Below the pieces are notes generated by a model that searched no databases, was not told the origin of the DNA, and worked only from the letters and a program-made list of their open reading frames with translations. DNA of 64,000 nucleotides from positions 62,001-126,000 of the forward strand of contig CAVVWD010000023.1 of assembly GCA_963751835.1 (NCBI GenBank). The letters are read 5' to 3'. Both the position numbers and the translations under genes were made by a program. The stretch's first letter is position 1, and the number at the start of each line of letters is the position of its first letter. Source of the stretch: JACVRW01 sp963751835. Lineage in GTDB: Bacteria; Actinomycetota; Thermoleophilia; Solirubrobacterales; Thermoleophilaceae. Positions 1 through 7,916 of this stretch are shown here, piece by piece.

Positions 1-615
1 CTCCCCCGAAGTCAGCAGCAGCCACACCATGCCGCCACCGAAGCAGAACCCGGTGGCTGCGACCCGCTTCCTCGGCACGCGGCGCTTGAGCTCAGCCACG
101 CCCGCCTTCATGTCAGCCGCGAACCGCTCCGGCGGGATGGCGGCAAGCGCGGCGGACACCGCGGCGTCATCGGGGAAAGCGCCCGTCCCTCCCTCCTCGG
201 AGAGCAGGTCGATGGCGAGCGCGTTGTAGCCGCTCGCCGCAAAGCGGCCCGCGACCGAGCGGATGTGATCGTTGAGGCCACGGTTCTCGTGGATCACGAG
301 CACGCCGCCGCGCGGCCGCTCCCCCGGGGCCCAGGCCGCCATCAGCGTCCCTCGTGGCCCCGGGAACGTGATTGCCTCGCTCGCTATCGGAGCCCACTCG
401 ATCTCCCGTGACCCGCGAGACGCGCCCGTCGGGCGCCGGGACACCTTGCGGCCACCCGACGCCTCCGCACCGCCGGCGGCGGCCAACAGCGAGCTCGCGG
501 CCGCTCCCGTGACGCCGAGTAGCCCGAGCCGCCTGATCGCTTCGCGCCGGGTGATGATGCCGTCGGCGTGGTCCTCAGCGACCTCCTCGGCCAAGTAACG
601 CTGCAACTCAGTCAT
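1..615 (-). CDS. Dienelactone hydrolase family protein, Tat-type leader (3' end beyond window)
   Basis: Reading from ATG at 615 gives 205 residues and runs off the left edge, so the C-terminal part with the catalytic Asp and His is not visible. A twin-arginine-like leader lies at residues 22-47 (RREAIRRLGLLG followed by a hydrophobic Ala/Leu stretch), suggesting export or a membrane-held enzyme. The DLH motif IHENRGL (about 103-109) and the nucleophile elbow GFCFGGG (about 189-195) give the family cysteine. DLH enzymes open dienelactones in chloroaromatic breakdown, but secreted homologues often act on other esters, so the substrate is unknown. It lies downstream of the AhpD-like gene on the same strand across a 90-base gap. 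Confidence 0.85.
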   Translation of the reverse strand, partial: MTELQRYLAEEVAEDHADGIITRREAIRRLGLLGVTGAAASSLLAAAGGAEASGGRKVSRRPTGASRGSREIEWAPIASEAITFPGPRGTLMAAWAPGERPRGGVLVIHENRGLNDHIRSVAGRFAASGYNALAIDLLSEEGGTGAFPDDAAVSAALAAIPPERFAADMKAGVAELKRRVPRKRVAATGFCFGGGMVWLLLTSGE

Positions 616-705
616 ATCGCCCCCTCAGGGATTCGATGCAGCAGTTGTCACAAATCCTCACCGTAAGCGGCGATTCGAAACCCCTGCTCATTCCCTTTGG
701 CGCCT

Positions 706-1272
706 TCAGCCTTGCTGGGCGGGCACGGCCTCCCAGGCCTGCGCCTCGAAGGCCGCGTCGACCGGGGTGTCGGCGACGTTGGCGACGAGGTTCGCCATCG
801 TCGTGTACGCCACCTGCGTCACGACCTCGAGGACGTTCTCGGGCGAGTAGCCGGCTGCGAGGAGCACCGCAAGCTGGTCGGCCGACACGTGGCCGCCACT
901 CGCCAGCAGCTCGGCCGTGAAGACGTGCAGCGCCTCGAGCCGCGGATCGGTCAGGCTCTCGCCGGCGCGCAGCGCCGCGATCTCATCGGGCGCAAGGCCT
1001 ACCCGCTCGGCGAAGGTCGAGTGGGCGGCCATCGAATAGGAACTCGCGTTCTCGCGGCTCACCGTCAGCCCGACGATCTCCCGCTCAGCGGGGGCCAGGT
1101 CGCTTCCGCGCAGGCTCGACTGCATCGCGACGAACCCCTGCAGGGCGGCCGGCGATCCCGCGATCGTCGCGGCGAGGTTGGGGATGAAGCCGACGTTCTT
1201 CTCGAGCCGATCGAGTGCCTCGCGCGCCGCCTCGGGTGCCGACTCCGGTGTGTGAATGGTGAAGTTGTGCAT
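706..1272 (-). CDS. AhpD/carboxymuconolactone decarboxylase-like protein lacking the redox cysteines
   Basis: This 188-residue protein has the all-helical AhpD/CMD fold of peroxidase-related proteins (segments NVGFIPNLAATIAGSP and ENASSYSMAAHS). In active members the second segment carries E-x2-C-x2-C-x3-H. Here E74 and H84 remain, but the cysteine positions are S77 and S80, so the usual disulfide chemistry cannot operate. I use ATG at 1272 because the family starts with this short lead-in; an upstream in-frame start at 1308 would add a non-family extension. It is divergent from the XRE regulator at 1362, which may control it. Function is open: a redox-dead scaffold or a different activity. 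Confidence 0.8.
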   Translation of the reverse strand: MHNFTIHTPESAPEAAREALDRLEKNVGFIPNLAATIAGSPAALQGFVAMQSSLRGSDLAPAEREIVGLTVSRENASSYSMAAHSTFAERVGLAPDEIAALRAGESLTDPRLEALHVFTAELLASGGHVSADQLAVLLAAGYSPENVLEVVTQVAYTTMANLVANVADTPVDAAFEAQAWEAVPAQQG

Positions 1273-1361
1273 GGCGGACAGGGTGCACCGCGCCGCGTGG
1301 CAACTCAATTCCCTCCGAGAGAAGTGCGGCGCGCCCGGCCGCCGCCGTACAGTCCCCGTCG

Positions 1362-2141
1362 ATGGCCACGAGCCCGGTCGGCACGCTGCTCCAGCACTGG
1401 CGCCGGCAGCGCCGGATGAGCCAACTGACGCTCTCGACCGAGGCGGGTGTCACGCCCCGGCACGTGAGCTTCGTCGAGAGCGGCCGTGCCAACCCCAGCC
1501 GCGAGATGGTGCTGACGCTCGCGCGGGCGCTCGACGTGCCGCTGCGCGAGCGCAACCAGATGCTGCTGGCCGCGGGGTACGCCCCGCTCTACCGCGAGAC
1601 CGGTCTCGACGCGGCGGAGATGTCACAGGTGAGCGCCGCGCTCGAGCAGATGCTCGCCCACCACGAGCCGTTCCCGGCCGTCGTGATGGACCGGCATTGG
1701 AACGTGATGCGGTCGAACGACGCCGCTGCTTCCATGTTCGCGTTCCTGCTCGACGGCGCCGATCCCGGCGATCCGCCGAACGTCGTGCGGCTGATGTTCC
1801 GCAGCCTGCGCCCGCACGTCGCGAACTGGGACGAGACCGGCGAGGCGCTGATCCAGCGCGTCCACCGAGAAGCCGTCGGAGGGATCCCCGATCCGGAGAC
1901 CCTGCGGCTGCTGGACGAGGTCCTCTCGCTGCCTGGCATCCCGGCGGCATGGTCGACCCCCGACTTCTCGGCCGGGACGCTGCCGCTGCTTCCCGTGGTG
2001 TTCTCGAAGGACGGCCTGCGGCTGAGCTACTTCTCGATGGTCACCACGGTCGGCACGCCGCAGGACATCACCCTCCAGGAGATCAGGGTGGAGTCGTTCT
2101 TCCCGGTGGACGAGCGGACGCGCGAGCAGCGCTGGGAATGA
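1362..2141 (+). CDS. XRE-family regulator with MmyB-like ligand-binding domain
   Basis: The product has 259 residues. Residues about 8-65 form a Cro/C1 helix-turn-helix (LLQHWRRQRRMSQLTLSTEAGVTPRHVSFVESG). The rest matches the PAS-like MmyB domain of actinobacterial XRE regulators (PAVVMDRHWNVMRSNDAA, then VVRLMFRSLRPHVANW), which is thought to bind a small hydrophobic ligand. It is transcribed away from the AhpD-like gene with 89 bases between starts, the usual layout for a regulator and its target. Its last 59 bases overlap the convergent TetR gene, so the two transcripts are antisense at their ends. Confidence 0.88.
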   Translation: MATSPVGTLLQHWRRQRRMSQLTLSTEAGVTPRHVSFVESGRANPSREMVLTLARALDVPLRERNQMLLAAGYAPLYRETGLDAAEMSQVSAALEQMLAHHEPFPAVVMDRHWNVMRSNDAAASMFAFLLDGADPGDPPNVVRLMFRSLRPHVANWDETGEALIQRVHREAVGGIPDPETLRLLDEVLSLPGIPAAWSTPDFSAGTLPLLPVVFSKDGLRLSYFSMVTTVGTPQDITLQEIRVESFFPVDERTREQRWE

Positions 2142-2730
2142 GGAGCTCCAGGTAGCCGTCGGCGATCTGCTCGGGCGACAGGCGGCCACGCGGGCGCAGC
2201 CAGGAGGCTGTGTGGTTGACCATCCCGAGCAGGGCGCGCAGGGCGAGCGCGCGGTCGGGAAAGCTGTGTGTTCCCTGCAGCTCGCAGCGCCGGAGGACGT
2301 CATCGAGGATCAGCTCGAAGTCCTTTCGCTGCCTGCGAACGGTGCGCCACTGAGGGTCGCGCTCGATCAGGTGGCGCTCCTGCTGGAAGACCATCATGTG
2401 GTGTCGATGGCGGGCGATGTGCTCGAGCCACGCTCGCAGGAGGTCCCTGAGCTGTACGTCGGCAGGGGCGTCCGTCGCGACGATCGCCCGCGCTTCCTCG
2501 AGCAGCGGCTCCATCAGCTCGTCGCAGATCCGGAACAGCAGCTGCTTCTTGCTTCCGATGTAGTGGTAGAGGCCGCCGGCCGCGAGGCCCGTGGCGTCGC
2601 TGAGGTCCGTCATCGAGGTGGCGTCGTAGCCGCGTTCCGCGAACAACTCCGCGGCAACCTGAATCACGCGCTCCTGGCGCCGGTCGTAGCGACGCCGAAG
2701 AGCCGGGCGGGTGGGCGGGGTGGTGGCCAT
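2083..2730 (-). CDS. TetR/AcrR-family transcriptional regulator (KstR2-like)
   Basis: The product has 215 residues. Residues about 15-62 hold the TetR helix-turn-helix (RVIQVAAELFAERGYDATSMTDLSDATGLAAGGLYHYIGSKKQLL). The C-terminal ligand domain contains HHMMVFQQERHLI and LLGMVNHTASWLRPRG, typical of acyl-CoA-responsive regulators. It is divergent from the acyl-CoA dehydrogenase/carboxylase operon at 2783. A 13-base perfect palindrome sits between the two starts, so it probably represses that operon, and perhaps itself, until an acyl-CoA intermediate builds up. The ligand is inferred from context only. Confidence 0.9.
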   Translation of the reverse strand: MATTPPTRPALRRRYDRRQERVIQVAAELFAERGYDATSMTDLSDATGLAAGGLYHYIGSKKQLLFRICDELMEPLLEEARAIVATDAPADVQLRDLLRAWLEHIARHRHHMMVFQQERHLIERDPQWRTVRRQRKDFELILDDVLRRCELQGTHSFPDRALALRALLGMVNHTASWLRPRGRLSPEQIADGYLELLIPSAARASARPPGRTTPP

Positions 2731-2746
2731 GAACTTCGAACGGGCA

Positions 2747-2759
2747 CTCTAACTTAGAG
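2747..2759. promoter_or_regulatory. Candidate TetR operator, 13-base palindrome
   Basis: CTCTAA-C-TTAGAG is a perfect inverted repeat around one central base, and AT-rich against the GC-rich surroundings. It lies 17 bases from the TetR start and 24 bases before the dehydrogenase start, overlapping the expected -35 region of the + strand promoter. A TATTCT -10-like box at 2771-2776 would give an almost leaderless mRNA starting near 2783. Confidence 0.6.
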
Positions 2760-2782
2760 CGATTATTCGGTATTCTGCGCAA

Positions 2783-3916
2783 ATGCGTTTCGACCTGTTG
2801 GAGGAGCAGGCGGCCATCCGCGACCTCGTCCGCGAATTCGCGGAGGGCGAGGTGGCGCCGGTCGCCGAGGAGCTCGACCGCACCAAGGCGTTCCCTTACG
2901 AGATCGTCCGCAAGCTCGGGGACCTGGGGCTGATGGGCATGCCCTACCCGGAGGAGTACGGCGGCGGGGGCGCCGACAACCTCAGCTATGCGATCGCGAT
3001 CGAGGAGCTCGGACGCGTGGACTCATCCGTGGCGATCACGGTCGCCGCGCACACGAGCCTCGGCACCTGGCCCCTGTACGCGTTCGGCTCGGACGAGCTG
3101 AAGGCCGAGTGGATGCCGCGGCTCTGCTCCGGCGAGCGCCTGGGCGCGTTCGGGCTGACCGAGCCCGAGGCGGGCAGCGACGCGGGCAACGTCCGGACGC
3201 GCGCCACCCTCGAGGGCGGCGAGTGGGTGATCAACGGCGCCAAGCAGTTCATCACCAACAGCGGCACCGACATCTCGGGCTTCGTCACGATCACGGCCCG
3301 CACCGGCGACGACGAGATCTCGAACCTGCTCGTCCCGAACGGCACGCCCGGCTATGAGATCGGGGAGCCGTACCGGAAGATGGGCTGGAACGCCTCGGAC
3401 ACCCGGCCGCTGAGCTTCGAGGACTGCCGCGTGCCGGAGGACAACCTCGTGGGCGCGCGTGGCATGGGCTTCAAGCAGTTCCTCCAGACGCTCGACGGGG
3501 GGCGGATCGGCGTGGCGGCGCTGGGGGTCGGCCTCGCGCAGGGGGCGCTCGACGAGGCGCTTCGGTACGCGAAGGAGCGGATCGCGTTCGGCAAGCCGAT
3601 CGCCAAGTACCAGGTGATCCAGGCGAAGCTCGCCGACATCTCCACCGAGATCGAGGCGGCCCGCCTGCTCACCTACAAGGCTGCGGTGCTCAAAGACGAG
3701 GGGCGCAACTTCAGCCTCACCGCCGCGCAGGCCAAGCTCAAGACGGGGCGGCTCGCCGTGCGCGCGGCGGAGGAGGCGGTCCAGATCCACGGCGGCTACG
3801 GCTACATCGAGGAGTACCCGGTGTGCCGCTTCTATCGTGACGCCAAGATCCTCACGATCGGCGAGGGCACCGACGAGGTGCAGCAGATGGTGATCGCGCG
3901 GGCGCTCGGAGCCTGA
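2783..3916 (+). CDS. Acyl-CoA dehydrogenase, first gene of a leucine/isovalerate-type operon
   Basis: This is a full-length 377-residue flavoenzyme introducing the alpha-beta double bond into an acyl-CoA. Family signatures are in order: FAD/substrate segment FGLTEPEAGSDA, QFITNSGTDISGF, the C-terminal helices around RIAFGKPIAKYQVIQAKLAD, and IHGGYGYIEEYPVCRFYRD. The catalytic base is E361 in the GEGTDE motif, the usual place for short- and medium-chain enzymes. Two bases separate it from the biotin carboxylase gene. The partnership with a methylcrotonyl-CoA-type carboxylase suggests isovaleryl-CoA (leucine) as substrate, but sequence alone cannot exclude other branched or short acyl-CoAs. Confidence 0.92.
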   Translation: MRFDLLEEQAAIRDLVREFAEGEVAPVAEELDRTKAFPYEIVRKLGDLGLMGMPYPEEYGGGGADNLSYAIAIEELGRVDSSVAITVAAHTSLGTWPLYAFGSDELKAEWMPRLCSGERLGAFGLTEPEAGSDAGNVRTRATLEGGEWVINGAKQFITNSGTDISGFVTITARTGDDEISNLLVPNGTPGYEIGEPYRKMGWNASDTRPLSFEDCRVPEDNLVGARGMGFKQFLQTLDGGRIGVAALGVGLAQGALDEALRYAKERIAFGKPIAKYQVIQAKLADISTEIEAARLLTYKAAVLKDEGRNFSLTAAQAKLKTGRLAVRAAEEAVQIHGGYGYIEEYPVCRFYRDAKILTIGEGTDEVQQMVIARALGA

Positions 3917-3918
3917 CC

Positions 3919-5859
3919 TTGTTCTCCCGGGTGCTTGTCGCGAACCGCGGGGAGATCGCGGTGCGCGTGCTCCGGACCCTGCACGCGCTCGGCATCGAGG
4001 GGGTGGCCGTGTACAGCGACGCCGATGTGGATGCCCCGCACGTCCGCGCCGCGGACCTGGCCGTGCGGCTCGGCCCGGCGCCGGCGGCGGAGTCCTATCT
4101 CCGGGTCGAGCGGGTCGTGGCCGCCGCGCGGGAGACCGGCGCCGAGGCCGTGCATCCCGGCTACGGCTTCCTGTCCGAGCGCCCCGAGCTCCCGCGCGCG
4201 TGCGCCGATGCCGGCCTTGTCTTCGTCGGCCCGTCGGCCGACGCGATGGCGCTGCTCGGCGACAAGGCGGCCTCCAAGCAGGCGGCCGTCGCGGCGGGCG
4301 TGCCGGTGGTGCCGGGGCTGCATGGAGACGCGCTCACGGACGGCGAGCTCCTGGACTGGGCCGGGTCGCAGCGTCTGCCGCTGCTGGTCAAGGCCGTGGC
4401 GGGCGGCGGCGGCAAGGGCATGCGCGTGGTACAGACGCTCGACCAGATGCCCGAGGCACTGCGCGCGGCGCGCAGCGAGGCGCGGGCCGCGTTCGGCGAC
4501 GACCGGCTGCTCGTGGAGCAGTGGATCGAGCGCCCGCGCCACATCGAGGTTCAGGTGATCGGCGACACGCATGGCAACGTCATCCACCTGGGCGAGCGCG
4601 AGTGCAGCCTCCAGCGTCGCCACCAAAAGGTGATCGAGGAGGCGCCCTCGCCGGTCGTGGACGCCGCGCTCCGCGAGCGGATGGGCGCCGCCGCGGTGGA
4701 GCTTGCGCGCAGCTGTGGGTACACCGGCGCCGGGACTGTCGAGTTCCTCGCGGCCGCGGACGACCCATCCGACTTCCACTTCCTCGAGATGAACGCCCGC
4801 CTGCAGGTTGAGCACCCGGTGACCGAGGCGGTCACGGGCCTCGATCTCGTCGAGCTGCAGCTGCGCGTGGCCGCCGGCGAGCCGCTGCCGCTCCGCCAGG
4901 ACGACGTCGCGCTGTCCGGCCATGCTGTCGAGGCGCGCATCTACGCCGAGGACCCGGCGAACGGGTTCCTCCCCTCGAGCGGGCGGATCGTCGCCTGGAC
5001 GCCGCCCCCCGGCGCGCGCCTCGACAGCGGCGTCGAGCAGGGGGTCGAGGTCACCTCGCACTACGACCCGCTGCTGGCCAAGCTGATCGTGTCCGGGCCG
5101 GACCGCGCGGCCGCCCTCGCGCGCCTCGCCCGCGCGCTCGGCGAGCTGCGCGTGGTCGGCCCGGCCACCAACGTCTCCTACCTGAGCGCGCTGCTCGAGC
5201 GCCCGGACGTGCGCGCCGGCGAGCTCGACACGGGCCTGCTCGAGCGGATCGGCGACGAGCTGCAGCCGGCCCCGAACCCGGAGCTGCCGGCGCTCGCCCT
5301 CGTCGCGCTGATCGGCACGCCCGCGTCGGACGACCCCTGGGAGGACAGCGACGGCTGGCGGCCGGGCGAGCGGGGCTGGGCGCGCGCCCGCCTGACCGGG
5401 CCGGACGGCGACGCGCAGGCCGCGGTGCTTCCGGACGGGGAAGGCTGGTACGCGGCGGGCGCGCTTCGCGCCCGTCTCGTCGACGACGGCGGGCTCCGGG
5501 TCGAGTCCGGCGGCATTGCCCGGCGGGTCGACGTCTACCGCGACGGCGAGGCCGTCTGGCTCGTGGACGGCGGCGTGCCGAGCCGCTGGGCGCCGGCCGG
5601 CGAGGAGCACGAGCGACGCGCCGTTGCGGGCTCGCTCGAGGCGCCGATGCCCGGCACGGTGCTCGACGTGCGCGCCGAGGCGGGGTCTGAGGTGGCCGAG
5701 GGGGACATCCTGCTCGTGCTCGAGTCGATGAAGATGGAGCTCACGATCACGAGCCCGTTCGACGGCGTGGTCGGCGACATCGCGGTCCGCACGGGTGACC
5801 GCGTCGCGCGCGGCCAGGAGCTCGCGGCGGTGGAGCCGCTCGAGGGGGCGCCCGCATGA
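3919..5859 (+). CDS. Acyl-CoA carboxylase alpha subunit (biotin carboxylase plus BCCP), methylcrotonyl-CoA type
   Basis: The product has 646 residues and begins at TTG, two bases after the dehydrogenase stop. Residues 1 to about 445 are the ATP-grasp biotin carboxylase (VLVANRGEIAVRVLRT, glycine-rich KAVAGGGGKGMR, FLEMNARLQVEHPVTEAVTG). A middle linker follows, then a C-terminal biotinyl domain with ESMKMEL, where K605 should carry biotin. The subunit uses ATP and bicarbonate to charge biotin and passes the carboxyl group to the beta subunit encoded next. The stop overlaps the next start by four bases, so the two chains are probably made together. Confidence 0.93.
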   Translation: MFSRVLVANRGEIAVRVLRTLHALGIEGVAVYSDADVDAPHVRAADLAVRLGPAPAAESYLRVERVVAAARETGAEAVHPGYGFLSERPELPRACADAGLVFVGPSADAMALLGDKAASKQAAVAAGVPVVPGLHGDALTDGELLDWAGSQRLPLLVKAVAGGGGKGMRVVQTLDQMPEALRAARSEARAAFGDDRLLVEQWIERPRHIEVQVIGDTHGNVIHLGERECSLQRRHQKVIEEAPSPVVDAALRERMGAAAVELARSCGYTGAGTVEFLAAADDPSDFHFLEMNARLQVEHPVTEAVTGLDLVELQLRVAAGEPLPLRQDDVALSGHAVEARIYAEDPANGFLPSSGRIVAWTPPPGARLDSGVEQGVEVTSHYDPLLAKLIVSGPDRAAALARLARALGELRVVGPATNVSYLSALLERPDVRAGELDTGLLERIGDELQPAPNPELPALALVALIGTPASDDPWEDSDGWRPGERGWARARLTGPDGDAQAAVLPDGEGWYAAGALRARLVDDGGLRVESGGIARRVDVYRDGEAVWLVDGGVPSRWAPAGEEHERRAVAGSLEAPMPGTVLDVRAEAGSEVAEGDILLVLESMKMELTITSPFDGVVGDIAVRTGDRVARGQELAAVEPLEGAPA

Positions 5860-7463
5860 CCGTGCTCGCCAGCCACGTCCGCCCGGGCACTCCCGAGTTC
5901 GAGGCCAACGACGCCGAGCAGCGCCGGCTGGTCGCCGAGCTCCGCGAGCGGCTGAGCCGCGCCGCGGCCGGCGGGGGCGAGCGCGCCCGCGAGCGCCACG
6001 TGGCGCGCGGCAAGCTGCTGCCGCGCGAGCGCGTCGAGCGGCTCTGCGACCCCGGCGCGCCCTTCCTCGAGCTCTCGCCGCTGGCGGCGGAGGGGCTCTA
6101 CGACGGCGACGCTCCCGCCGCGGGGATCATCACCGGCGTCGGCCGTGTGTCGGGGCGCGAGGCGGTGGTGGTCGCCAACGACGCCACGGTCAAGGGCGGC
6201 ACCTACTACCCGATGACCGTCAAGAAGCATCTGCGCGCCCAGGAGATCGCGCTCCAGAACCGGCTCCCGTGCGTCTATCTCGTCGACTCGGGCGGCGCCT
6301 TCCTGCCGCGCCAGGACGAGGTCTTTCCCGACCGCGACCACTTCGGCCGGATCTTCTTCAACCAGGCGACAATGGCCGCCCGCGGGATCCCGCAGCTGGC
6401 CGCCGTGCTCGGCTCGTGCACCGCGGGCGGCGCCTACGTGCCCGCGATGAGCGACGAGACCGTGATCGTCCGCAACCAGGGCACGATCTTCCTCGGCGGG
6501 CCGCCGCTCGTGAAGGCGGCGACCGGCGAGATCATCAGCGCCGAGGAGCTGGGCGGAGGCGAGCTGCACGCACGCACGTCGGGGGTCGTCGACCACCTCG
6601 CCGCCGACGACGAGCACGCGCTCCGCATCCTGAGGCAGGTGGTCGCAACGCTCGCACCGCGGCCGCGCGCGCCCTGGGAGCGCGCCCCGGTCGAGCCGCC
6701 CGCGGTCGACCCCGACACCCTCTACGGCGCCGTCCCGGCCGACACGCGCACCCCCTACGACCCCCGCGAGGTGATCGCCCGGATCGTCGACGGCAGCCGC
6801 ATGCACGAGTTCAAGGCCGAGTACGGCACCACGCTCGTGTGCGGGTTCGCGCGCATCCACGGCCACCCGGTCGGCATCGTCGCCAACCACGGGATCCTCT
6901 TCTCGGAGAGCGCGCTCAAGGCGGCGCACTTCATCGAGCTGTGCGACCAGCGCGGCGTGCCGCTGCTCTTCCTCCAGAACATCAGCGGCTTCATGGTCGG
7001 CAGGGAGTACGAGGCCGGGGGCATCGCCAAGGACGGGGCGAAGATGGTCACGGCGGTCTCGACCACCCGCGTCCCGAAGCTCACCGTGATCGTCGGAGGC
7101 TCGTTCGGGGCCGGCAACTACGGCATGTGCGGACGCGCATACGAGCCGCGCTTTCTCTGGATGTGGCCTGCCGCGCGCATCTCGGTGATGGGCGGTGAGC
7201 AGGCGGCCACGGTGCTCTCCACGATCCGCGCCGATCAGGCCGGGGCGGCCGGGCGCGAATGGCCCGAGCAGGAGGCGGAGGCATTCCGTCAGGAGCTGCG
7301 CGACCAGTACGAGCACCAGGGCCACCCCTACTACGCGACCGCCCGGCTCTGGGACGACGGCGTGATCGACCCGCTCGACACCCGCCGCGTGCTCGGGCTC
7401 GCCCTTGGCACGTGCGCAAACGCCCCGCTCCCGGAGCGTGCGGCGCCGATCTACAGGATGTAG
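5856..7463 (+). CDS. Acyl-CoA carboxylase beta (carboxyltransferase) subunit, methylcrotonyl-CoA type
   Basis: This 535-residue protein has two crotonase-like carboxyltransferase halves. The first half holds GGTYYPMTVKKHLRAQEIA, VYLVDSGGAFLPRQ and GSCTAGGAYVPAMSDE; the second half holds GILFSESALKAAHFIELC, FLQNISGFMVG and GGSFGAGNYGMCGRAYEPRF. These segments are closer to methylcrotonyl-CoA carboxylase beta chains than to propionyl-CoA ones. It transfers CO2 from biotin to an unsaturated branched acyl-CoA. The hydratase and lyase that normally finish leucine breakdown are not nearby. The start overlaps the alpha subunit stop (ATGA). Confidence 0.93.
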   Translation: MTVLASHVRPGTPEFEANDAEQRRLVAELRERLSRAAAGGGERARERHVARGKLLPRERVERLCDPGAPFLELSPLAAEGLYDGDAPAAGIITGVGRVSGREAVVVANDATVKGGTYYPMTVKKHLRAQEIALQNRLPCVYLVDSGGAFLPRQDEVFPDRDHFGRIFFNQATMAARGIPQLAAVLGSCTAGGAYVPAMSDETVIVRNQGTIFLGGPPLVKAATGEIISAEELGGGELHARTSGVVDHLAADDEHALRILRQVVATLAPRPRAPWERAPVEPPAVDPDTLYGAVPADTRTPYDPREVIARIVDGSRMHEFKAEYGTTLVCGFARIHGHPVGIVANHGILFSESALKAAHFIELCDQRGVPLLFLQNISGFMVGREYEAGGIAKDGAKMVTAVSTTRVPKLTVIVGGSFGAGNYGMCGRAYEPRFLWMWPAARISVMGGEQAATVLSTIRADQAGAAGREWPEQEAEAFRQELRDQYEHQGHPYYATARLWDDGVIDPLDTRRVLGLALGTCANAPLPERAAPIYRM

Positions 7464-7658
7464 CCGGCCTGCCAGGGCCCCGGCTGGTACAACTGCAACC
7501 ATCTCGGGTCGACCCGGTCGGGCACGTGGTCCGTGTTGATCCTGCCTTACATCGAACGGATTCGGTGTACCGGCAACATTTGGACTGATAGGCGGGGAAA
7601 GAACGACGCCAACGCCGCCGCGGCCGACGTCGCGTTCCCAACACATCCGTCCTCGTGA
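7464..7658 (+). pseudogene. Possible remnant of a DUF1559-like (prepilin-type) protein
   Basis: Directly after the carboxylase stop the same frame stays open for 64 codons without a start. It reads PGWYNCNHLG, then GTWSVLILPYIER, then NDANAAAADVAFPTHPSS. The order W-x-LPYIE, an Asn/Ala-rich stretch and a final PS resembles the core of DUF1559 secreted prepilin-type proteins known mainly from Planctomycetes, without the N-terminal part. This is pattern recognition by eye; it could be chance. Confidence 0.25.
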
Positions 7659-7715
7659 TCCGCCAAGGTGACGCCCTGATTGCCGACAGCCCGGAGCCAG
7701 CCCCCACCGACCCGG

Positions 7716-7875
7716 TCACGTCCTCGCGTAGTTCCAGAGTGCCGCCTCGCGCTCGAAGTCGGAGAACTCTTCCTGCCAGTGGCGGGCGTCCTCGGAGATG
7801 TCGATGTCGCTGGCCTGCCAGTTGCCCCGCTCCCGGCGCGCGTAGAGGTCCTCGTAGCTGAGTGCGTCGGCCGCC
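7716..7875 (-). pseudogene. N-terminal remnant of a ferritin-like/R2-like diiron protein
   Basis: On the minus strand an open stretch between two stops reads ALSYEDLYARRERGNWQ, then ASDIDISEDARHWQEEF and SDFEREAALWNYART, ending at TGA (7716-7718). This is the characteristic N-terminal lead-in of ferritin-like diiron proteins of the R2/AurF kind. No ATG, GTG or TTG precedes it and the metal-binding helices are gone, so it is a fragment. It looks like the decayed front end of a gene that faced the second acyl-CoA dehydrogenase. Confidence 0.45.
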
Positions 7876-7916
7876 CGTCCTATGGTCGATCATTCGCCGA
7901 CACAGATGGGAGCGCC

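Noticed and set aside
3832..5610. A 592-codon open frame on the minus strand antisense to the biotin carboxylase
   Set aside because: Mirror of a real gene in very GC-rich DNA; its product is a monotonous Arg/Gly/Ala/His sequence with no domain, while the plus strand encodes a complete known enzyme.
5535..7646. A 703-codon minus-strand frame across the carboxylase genes
   Set aside because: Same cause: low-complexity product with no family resemblance, opposite to two intact enzymes.
7680..7916. An N-terminal extension of 79 residues on the second acyl-CoA dehydrogenase
   Set aside because: It covers the antisense ferritin-like remnant and is not like any dehydrogenase front end; GTG at 7917 gives the family start.
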